NCBI GenBank assembly: GCA_964016875.1
Contig: OZ024724.1
Location: forward strand, 35,735,786 to 35,799,785
Direction: 5' to 3'
From: Fallopia convolvulus
Taxonomy: Eukaryota; Streptophyta; Magnoliopsida; Caryophyllales; Polygonaceae
DNA: 64,000 bases
Position numbers and translations under genes: made by a program. The notes beneath the pieces were generated by a model, which was not told where the DNA came from, made no database searches, and saw only the letters and a list, made by a program, of their open reading frames with translations. Of the stretch, positions 57,192 to 64,000 are shown piece by piece. How positions within the stretch are numbered: position 1 is the stretch's first letter; the number at the start of each line of letters is the position of its first letter.

Positions 57192-57599
57192 AGTTTCCTT
57201 CGATTGAAAGAACCGGTAGTCTTCATGAGGTCTAGAAAAATCTGAAGTACACTTGCTGGATTCTGTATTGCATTCAACTAAAGAGGAGTATGCACACAAA
57301 GCCGATGTTCATGCTCTTGAGATCATAGTTGACAATATATATCTTCCACATGCACCTAGCCATCACAATGCCCATGCTCTTTCATGGTATATTTCTGAAA
57401 TCTGAGAACCATATTTGCATAAATTTCGAATTCCAGGTGTTCAGGTCTCCAATTGGTAAAATATACTCTTGAGGCTTATTCTTGTTCTTGTTTATTCAGT
57501 GCTGGTGGAGTAGTTTTGGCTTCTCATGATGGGAAAATTGTGTGTGAGAATACACTTGATGCAAGATTGGATGTTGCATTCCGTAAAAAGCTTCCTCTG
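57192..57599 (+). pseudogene. VHA-E: V-type proton ATPase subunit E, two-exon fragment
   Basis: Two exons of the peripheral-stalk subunit E of the vacuolar H+-ATPase. Exon A (57192-57386, after an AG acceptor at 57190-57191) encodes FLRLKEPVVFM, KEEYAHKADVHALEIIVD and IYLPHAPSHHNAHALS. Exon B (57500-57599, between CAG and GTAATT) encodes GGVVLASHDGKIVCENTLD and ARLDVAFRKKLP. Joining them at the GT/AG sites keeps the frame across the junction, as in real genes. Breaks: a one-base shift in an A run near 57236-57240, and absence of the first half of the protein and the final exon. So it is a gene fragment that kept its intron, not a processed copy; it may have been captured by a transposon or left by a deletion. 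Confidence 0.88.
57387..57499 (+). other. Retained intron of the V-ATPase E fragment
   Basis: 113 bp, GT...AG, between exons A and B. T-rich with a TTTATTCAG acceptor. Confidence 0.7.
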
Positions 57600-59200
57600 G
57601 TAATTGCTTCTGTTCTCCTTTTTTTTCAGTGCTCTATAATTCATATTGATTTATGGACGATAGTATAGTGTTGATAATATCTAATAGCCCATGTTGATTT
57701 GTATATTCAAGTAAGTATAGATAGAATTACATCTTGATAAGAACGACTAGTTATCAAGTTATACAATAAATCTTTCTAATCAAGTACTGATTGAATTTAG
57801 AACACTTTTGTGGTAGTGTTTGTTAGGCTCCAATGTAAATAGGTTAAAGAAAAGAGCCACTATTTTCTAGGGTTTTGCTTTTGCCCTTTCAAGCTCGCAG
57901 CTTTGTGCTTCTTGCTTTGTTAGTGTCAATTGTTTGATCTACTTCTCTTCCTTGTATTGGCTTGTTCCTTTTTCTTTTCTATTTGGTTTTATTGTTCTTC
58001 CCTTGCTTCATCAATTTATCCATGTTGGTTACTTGTAAGCCTTTCCTCTTTTCTGGTTGTAGTGAATGTTCATCGCTCGTCTGAAATCTTAATGACTATT
58101 TCTGATTTCTTCTATGTGTTGCTTCATTATTTAAGTTGTCTTCTTATATTATTTCTCTTGTGCTCTGTCCTTTTTTTCCTCTTCCTTTCTCTTGTATTTT
58201 CCTTGCTTTTCTTATGAGTTGTTGCCTTTGTATGTCTCTGCAGGGCCTCTTTTCTCTTAATATGGATGTGTTCTTGCTGGATTATTGGTTGTTTGGGATA
58301 CTTTTGTTTTCCTCTTCTAGTACTTTAGTCAGTGTGCACCCTCAAGGTTATATTTTCTCTACCCTTTTAAATTCTTCATTAAGCTTTTGTATTTCTCCCT
58401 CCAAACTTTTCTTCCAACTTTGCAATCACTCTCTTCAGTGGCATTCAAGTTTGTGTTGTTGTACTTTTTAAGTAATTGGGAGAATGAAAACTTCTATGAT
58501 GAATCTTCTATGATTTATTTATATCCAAATTTGATGAAAATTATATTGCATTTTCATTATTACATTACCTATGCTCTTTTTGTAGATTACAATTTCTATA
58601 TTCCCTGCCTTTTTTGTTGTCTAATCATACACTTTTATCGTTATTTCTTATTATCATTAATCGGAAAATTTTGGTTTGAAGTTTCGTGATTCTCTTCTTT
58701 TTAAATATTTGCTTCACAGATTTGAGCTTTTACAAGGATTCCATATTTGCATCCTTACTTCTTTGTTCTCTTCTTCTTATGGCTGCTTCTTTGTTGTTTG
58801 CTTTGTAGGATAATCCTTCCTTTTTTAAGGTTCTATTCTTGGTTGGCTGGTTGTTTTAGGTGTTGCTTGGGTTCTTTGTAACCTTTGCCCTCTTCCTCTT
58901 CTCTTGTTTGTGTGTTTGTAGTCATGGTTTTTTGTATTGCTAGATGTAATATAAAGTGGTTTTTGGATGGTTTGTATTCAGGTGTTGATGGATGAAGCTA
59001 GTTGTTTTTATGAATAATTTGGTACTATTGAAATTGGTTGTAAGATATTTATTTAAGTTGTAATTATATTTGAATTTTGTTTAATATATGCATATGGTTT
59101 GTAAATATGTTATTATTTCAATATATATTTGGTATTGAATATATAATGGTGGATCATAATATTATGATTTTTAATATTCTAAGTATGTAATAATATAAAC
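57600..59200. other. T-rich DNA without recognisable genes
   Basis: Strongly T-rich on the plus strand. Frames at 57930-58217, 58136-58471 and 58387-58689 encode low-complexity hydrophobic residues (Leu/Phe/Ser) expected from T-rich DNA and show no family. It begins with a splice donor of the V-ATPase fragment, so the first part may be old intron. Confidence 0.5.
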
Positions 59201-59209
59201 CACAGATTT

Positions 59210-59706
59210 TCACACTTAATGTTTTCGAAGCCAATTTTTATGATAACGGGCCACGACATTGGCCATTAAAAGTATTGTCAATTCGTAGCCAAATTTCATG
59301 CTAAAAGGCACAACTTTATCCACCAAATGTATTCGAGGAAAACTTTGATACTAAATGGTCACGATATGTGGATGATGAACAACATTTATTTCTCCCGAAT
59401 TTAGCCAGAAAAATACTTGGACAATAACGTTTTGGGGAAATAGGCTCAAACATAGACACGAAGTGACTCTGGCTATACCATGTATTTAGCAAAACGTGAT
59501 TTTTGTACCTAATCTTGTAGTTAAATAGGCACGACTCATATTGTTGTGGCTAGTTTTGAAGCTATGATTTAGCTGTGAGGATTCTAACCACAATTTTCTT
59601 CCTGGGAAAATTGAAGGCTATCTTTATGGCAAACCCTTTTTCTTGGCTAACTTTGTGGCTTATTGCGTGCCAACGGTCCTGGCTATAGACACGTTTTCCA
59701 ATAGTG
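59210..59706. mobile_element. CACTA-like transposon end
   Basis: The right edge reads CGTTTTCCAATAGTG at 59692-59706, i.e. CACTATTGGAAAACG on the minus strand, which fits a CACTA terminus. The ~480 bp inside it are full of short subterminal words in both directions (GGCCACGAC, GTAGCCAAA, GGCACGACT, GTGGCTA, GGCTATAGACACG), typical of CACTA elements. It is inserted in an Athila-like protease region. No matching left terminus and no transposase are seen in the window. Confidence 0.6.
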
Positions 59707-60957
59707 GTGGTAAATGAAGCTTATAGTAAGCATCCAACTCATTGACAATGTCCTGCATATTAGGTGATAAATTGAAATCCAAACTAGAATCAACAAGATA
59801 TTTCATATCATCTAGGTGGTTTCCAACAATAATATCTTGCACAACTAGCTCCAGCACATCAACAACATAAACAGAATGAGCACTCGAACGAGATTTTACG
59901 GCTTCCCAGATATTATGATTAATACTTTGGCCATCACATTCCATAGTCAAAGAACCAATACTCACATTTATTTTGGTATTGGCGATTTTCAAGATGGGTC
60001 TCCCTAATAGAATAGGGATTGCATGATTATCATGTTTCATATCAATCACATAAAAATCAGCAAGAAAAGTAAGATCACCAACCATAACCAAAACATCCTC
60101 TACCATTCTTATAGGATGCATAGTGGACTTATCAGCTAACTAAATAGAAATATTAGTTGACTGCATAGCTCCAAGTTTCAAAGAATCACAAAGAGATGAA
60201 GGTATAACATAAATGGAAGCACCCAAATCTGACATAGCCTTGTCAAGCTTAGTACCTCCAATAGTTATAGGGATAGTGCACATACCTGGATCTCCACATT
60301 CTTAGGTAAGCGCTTTTGGAATATTGCAGAAACATGCTCGCTTACCTTCAACTTTTTCTTTCTATTCCTGTCCTGAATCTTCTTTGTAGTGCACAATAGC
60401 TTCAAGAACTTCGCATAACAAGGAACTAACTTGATGAAATTGAGTAGAGGAATGTTGACCTCCACGTTTATGAACATCTCAAACATGTCCTTGTCATGCT
60501 TAAGTGATTCTGTGCGCTTCAATGCAAATGGAAAAGGAGCAATGAGCTTCCATTCATGAAAAACAGGGTTTCAGAAGCCTTCTCAACATCTGAGGTCTCT
60601 ACAGATGGGCGGTGAGCAACAATAGAAGGGAAGAAATCAACATTAGAGAGGCGGCGGGCACGCGGCGATTGCCACCAAGTAAATTTGAGGTGGCCAGGGG
60701 TTATTGTCGCGGCGGTCGCCACCTTTAATTTCCAATTTGTCATAGCCACATTCTTTTTGGCAGCGGGTTCCGCCGTGGCGGAAGCAGTCGCCACCGTCTT
60801 CATCCTTAGTTTCTTGCTCCTTTATGTCCTCAATATGCTTCCCGCTCCATAACATGATAACACTGACATTTTGAATGTTCAAGTTTACTTCAATATGAGA
60901 GGAAAGTCTAACTGAATCTTTTGCTTCAAGTTTGCTCACAGCTTGAGAGATTTGTGA
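59707..60957 (-). pseudogene. Athila-like gypsy gag end and protease fragment
   Basis: Minus strand. Right to left: the C-terminal part of Gag (SQISQAVSKLEAK, NVSVIMLWSGK; about 60820-60957), a Gly/Lys-rich divergent stretch, an Athila-type segment (INVEVNIPLLNFIKLVPCYA, AIFQKRLPKN; about 60290-60480), and the protease-flanking domain (MHPIRMVEDVLVMVGDL, ILLGRPILK; 59720-60121). Several frameshifts separate the pieces. The left edge is replaced by the CACTA-like end, which supplies the last ~15 codons of the open frame. The right edge meets the LTR of another Athila-like element of opposite orientation. Confidence 0.75.
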
Positions 60958-62446
60958 TGTTCGCATTTTTACTTATAGTTTTTAGTAGGTTTTCTTTGCT
61001 TATTAGGTTTAGTTTTGTTAAGTTTAGGATTAGTTTTGAGTGTTTTTAGGTAGTTTTGCATATTTCTATGAAAAGAGTGGAAGCTACGCTATTTTGTGTA
61101 TTTTGTAGGTTTTAGCAAGGAAAGGAGCTATATGGAGATGAATTTGGAGCATTACAGTTAAAGACGGAAGAGTACAAGATTGAAGAAGTCAGAGCTTAAG
61201 ATTACGAGAGGAAGTGTGGAAGAAAACAAAGCCCAGGCTCGTTAACGAGGCTGTGAGGGCTCGTTAATGAAGCCACGAAGAAGAAAATTTGAAGTATTTA
61301 TTTTATAATTCACCGATCCTGAGCGGGAATTTATTTCCGTGTCGGTTGAGTATCTTTTTAGAATCTTTTGGGGTTAGTAGAATATGTATTTTAGGTCTTA
61401 ATATCTTTTTAGATTTTATTTCTATCTTTTAGGGTTTGCTTCTATCTTTTAAAGGAAAGTTTATATCTTTTAGCCTTTTTAGTTTTTAGCTTTTTAGTAT
61501 AAATACTCTTCTATCTAGCGTAGAAAGGGAGGAAGCTTTTAGAAGAGATTTTCGAAGGGCCGAGAGAGGAGAAGTCGGATCGGAGTCGGATCAAAGAGGT
61601 TCGGTAGACGACAGTCACCGGGGTCGTTAGTTGTGATTTTGATTCGGTATTTTGATGTTGTCGGTTTCATCTGAATCTTTGTAAGACGATATTTTCTTAT
61701 TAATTTGAGTTTTGTTTTGTTTTTAATGTTTCTTTTGATTGAAGTTATTGGTTTCTTAGTCATGATTAGTGAGTAGTTTTCTTTTCTAGGATCGGGGTTA
61801 AGCCCGACATAGTTGAGCATGTTTGATGAGTAAGATTGTGTGTTGAATGCCTTTTATCTTTTATTGAGAATTGTTTGTTGAGCTTATACCAAAACGAAAG
61901 TTGAGGTAATTTAGGTTTTTAACTTGATTGAAAGAGAAAGTTAGTAACTTGAAGGTTGATATTGTTTGAATACGAAAGTTTCAAGCTTTAGATCCAAAAC
62001 AAGCAATTGAAGTGAATTGGGATGCGAAAGTTTGTTAATTTACTTGCTAAGTCAACGAAAGTTGATGACTCTATCTGTTTAAAGGCATGATCTTATCTTC
62101 TTACGAGTTTTTATGTTGGCTATGTTGTGGTGTCCCTAAATCCTAGATCTTTGTTTTATTTGAATTATCTCTAGTGAATATTCGTTGCTGAGTACTTCAC
62201 TCGGTATCGAATTTAATTAGATTTTAATTGGGTCGTTATTTGAAGTGTTCTTGTGTTCGGTGGTTCGTTAACGACCCTGACAACGTCGTTAACGAGGCTG
62301 CTTGTGAGTGTTTTTATTTGATTTTGTTTGCCTTTTAGTAGATTGATAAACGAACAACCTTGCTTCCTGTGGAACGATCCTGACCTCCCTATACTCAGCG
62401 GGGTCTTGATTATAAATTTATTTGTTGTCAAGAAACCCTCTCAACA
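60958..62446 (+). repeat. 5' LTR of an Athila-like gypsy element
   Basis: About 1489 bp from TGTTCGC to CTCAACA (TGTT/AACA ends), directly upstream of the primer site. It holds a TATA box at 61498-61505 and four copies, three perfect, of the palindrome TCGTTAACGA. The 3' LTR lies outside the window, so the left edge rests on the terminal repeat and on the loss of Athila coding similarity there. Confidence 0.75.
61498..61505 (+). promoter_or_regulatory. TATA box in Athila-like 5' LTR
   Basis: TATAAATA about 540 bp into the LTR, followed by CTCTTCTATC, a plausible core promoter for the element RNA. Confidence 0.55.
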
Positions 62447-62449
62447 AAT

Positions 62450-62467
62450 TGGCGCCGTTGCCGGGGA
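62450..62467 (+). other. Primer-binding site of the Athila-like element
   Basis: TGGCGCCGTTGCCGGGGA, three bases from the LTR end. This is the classical Athila-lineage primer site (usually assigned to tRNA-Asp). Confidence 0.9.
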
Positions 62468-62561
62468 AGCAACGAGTTTGTTAGTTTATCTTTGGGTTCA
62501 GGAATAGCCCGACCCCTTTTTTGTTTTTAATTTTTGTTTTCTTTGTCTGTTTTCTCCGTGT

Positions 62562-64000
62562 ATGCCGGTAGGACGACTAAGGCTTCAGTTTGATAACACC
62601 GGTTATTACTCAGAACCCGAACGTTCCCTGCACCGTCGACTCCGAGAAAACCGAGCCATGGCCACAACAGAAGAGATGGCTCGCGAGTTAGAGATCCTCC
62701 GGACCCAGATGGAGGCACTGAAAGCCGAGAAGGACGGCGCAGACGCCGATGCTGAGCGTCAACGAGCTGACAAGGCTCATCTACAAGAAGAGCTTGATGC
62801 CTATCCAAGGAATGCCAAACAATGCATGCATCCGGAACTGAGGGTGCCAGAATCTCCTATTGTGCTTCCAGCGATAGAGAAACCTTTTGAGATCAAGTCT
62901 CAACTTATATCCTTAATCAAACGGGCTCAGTTTGAAGGGAAACCTGCTGAGTGCCCTATGGAGCATATTAGAAAATTTCTTGATTTATGTGACACCATAG
63001 CTGCTGAAGGTGTCTCATTAGAATATGTTCTGTTAAAAGCTTTTAGATGGTCTCTTATTGGAAAGGCCCTGAACTGGTTGGAGAGCCTACCTTCTAAGTC
63101 TATCAGGACTTGGAAAGCTTTGTATGATCAATTTCTTACAAAGTTTTTCCCTCCTGCTAAGACAACAGAGTTGAGGAAACGCATCACCTCCTATCACCAG
63201 TTGCCTAATGAAACATTTGTTGAAACATGGGAAAGATTCAAAGAGATGCTTAGACAGTGCCCTACTCATGGGCAACCTTTATATGTTTTGCAAGAAATCT
63301 TTTTCCAGGGTATCAACGCAGAGACCAAGAACCGCATCAACACGCATACTGCATGCGGTTTTATAGAGATGAACCCGACAGAGGCGTGGGAACTGTTGGA
63401 TAAGCTGGCTAATTACGATGCTATGTATGGAACCCAACAAACTCCACAAACTCAAAAACGTCTCTACATACCCAACCGAGAAGAAGTTGACCCAGATGTT
63501 AAAAATCAATTCTTACAAGATGAGGTCAACCGTCTGAGGAAACAGGTAAGTTTTCTGAAATCCTCTCAATCATGTCAAGAATGTGGTTCTTCTGCACATA
63601 GTACTTCTGCTTGCACTAACATTGAGCAGGTTAGAACCGCTGAGACAATAGCTGAGATGAACTATATGAGAGGACCATACAGGAACCAGCTTAATTATAA
63701 TGACAGGTCGAACAACTATCAACCATGGGGCAATCAGAATACAAGTCAGAACTACGCAGGGCCCCCACCAGATAGACGACCTACACCATATCGACCTCCA
63801 GGCCATCAGGAGCCCTCATCATGGGTTCACAAAATAAAGGAGAGCATTAACAAAGTGAACAACAAAGTTGATGAAGTTCAAGCCAAACTGAACCGACAAG
63901 ATAAAAGATGGGGAGAGTTCGATGTTTGGAAGAGGAGTTTTGATTCCCAACTAGGGGACTTAGCTGCACTGATTCCAAGACCACAAGGGCAACTCCCGAG
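62562..64000 (+). CDS. gag: Gag (N-terminal 479 codons) of Athila-like gypsy element, runs off the window
   Basis: Plus strand, ATG at 62562-62564, open without a stop to the last base (partial at the 3' end). Residues 35-90 form a charged helix (EEMARELEILRTQMEALKAE), a likely coiled coil. Residues about 115-265 form the retrotransposon Gag domain (FEGKPAECPMEHIRKFLDLC, LNWLESLP, WKALYDQFLTKFFPP). A CCHC zinc knuckle CQECGSSAHSTSAC lies at about 338-351, followed by a Pro/Asn/Gln-rich stretch and a second coiled coil (IKESINKVNNKVDEVQAKLN). It would form the particle shell and bind the element RNA. With an undamaged frame, a clean LTR and a good primer site this may be a young element; the pol part is outside the window. 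Confidence 0.92.
   Translation, partial: MPVGRLRLQFDNTGYYSEPERSLHRRLRENRAMATTEEMARELEILRTQMEALKAEKDGADADAERQRADKAHLQEELDAYPRNAKQCMHPELRVPESPIVLPAIEKPFEIKSQLISLIKRAQFEGKPAECPMEHIRKFLDLCDTIAAEGVSLEYVLLKAFRWSLIGKALNWLESLPSKSIRTWKALYDQFLTKFFPPAKTTELRKRITSYHQLPNETFVETWERFKEMLRQCPTHGQPLYVLQEIFFQGINAETKNRINTHTACGFIEMNPTEAWELLDKLANYDAMYGTQQTPQTQKRLYIPNREEVDPDVKNQFLQDEVNRLRKQVSFLKSSQSCQECGSSAHSTSACTNIEQVRTAETIAEMNYMRGPYRNQLNYNDRSNNYQPWGNQNTSQNYAGPPPDRRPTPYRPPGHQEPSSWVHKIKESINKVNNKVDEVQAKLNRQDKRWGEFDVWKRSFDSQLGDLAALIPRPQGQLP

Noticed and set aside
57860..57880. CACTATTTTC as the left terminus of the CACTA-like element
   Set aside because: It matches the right terminus (CACTATTGGAAAACG) for only seven bases, and no subterminal repeats follow.
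57930..58689. Three overlapping hydrophobic frames that could look like membrane proteins
   Set aside because: They come from T-rich DNA (Phe/Leu/Ser bias), have no family match and overlap each other in different frames.

Overview
This window is repeat DNA from a flowering-plant nuclear genome. The evidence is plant-type Ty1/copia (Sirevirus-like) and Ty3/gypsy (CRM-, Tat- and Athila-like) LTR retrotransposons, tRNA-iMet-type and TGGCGCC-type primer sites, a plant L1 LINE tail, a CACTA-like end, a ~226-bp satellite array, TTTAGGG-like repeats, and an intron-containing V-ATPase subunit E fragment. I see no complete, functional host gene. A eudicot is likely, but the species cannot be told from what I see. 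A satellite array next to a CRM-clade element suggests a pericentromeric or other heterochromatic place (inference).

Layout. 1-4659 and 24571-25288: one ~226-bp satellite array, split by an insertion. 4660-24570: Sirevirus-like copia element 1, minus strand, with LTRs of about 1.06 kb that differ by roughly 3% and several stops and frameshifts. Inside its extra downstream ORF sits a young, apparently intact CRM-type gypsy element (7379-16281; LTRs both 1172 bp with 4 differences; 5-bp target duplication ACTTG; uninterrupted 1788-aa Gag-Pol). 25289-26973: unassigned DNA leading to a Tat-like gypsy primer site. 26974-28966: decayed Tat-like gag, plus strand. 28950-36561: copia element 3, minus strand, cut at its left end and interrupted by a 3954-bp non-autonomous element (31470-35423; target duplication GCAAC) that carries its own 215-codon ORF and LTRs related to the CRM element. 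37185-39083: a gypsy RT fragment and an L1 tail, both minus strand. 40001-51422: Sirevirus-like copia element 2, plus strand, heavily mutated, with an internal tandem duplication that includes part of its LTR. 51428-53800: remnants of other minus-strand LTR elements.

53800-56190 is AT-rich and includes a 39-bp minisatellite. 57192-57599 is the V-ATPase E pseudogene fragment. 59210-59706 looks like one end of a CACTA transposon, abutting an Athila-like gag/protease fragment (minus). 60958-64000 is the start of another Athila-like element (plus): a full 5' LTR, primer site and a gag frame that is open to the end of the window.

How the parts relate. The order of events can be read directly: satellite first, then Sirevirus 1 (about 3% LTR divergence), then the CRM element (about 0.3%). 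The CRM element is the only copy here with intact protein domains throughout. The non-autonomous element shares its U5 end, primer-site start, polypurine-tract context and overlapping-tail layout with the CRM element, so mobilisation by CRM proteins is plausible. The two Sirevirus elements share a proline/serine-rich ORF downstream of RNase H and the same polypurine tract.
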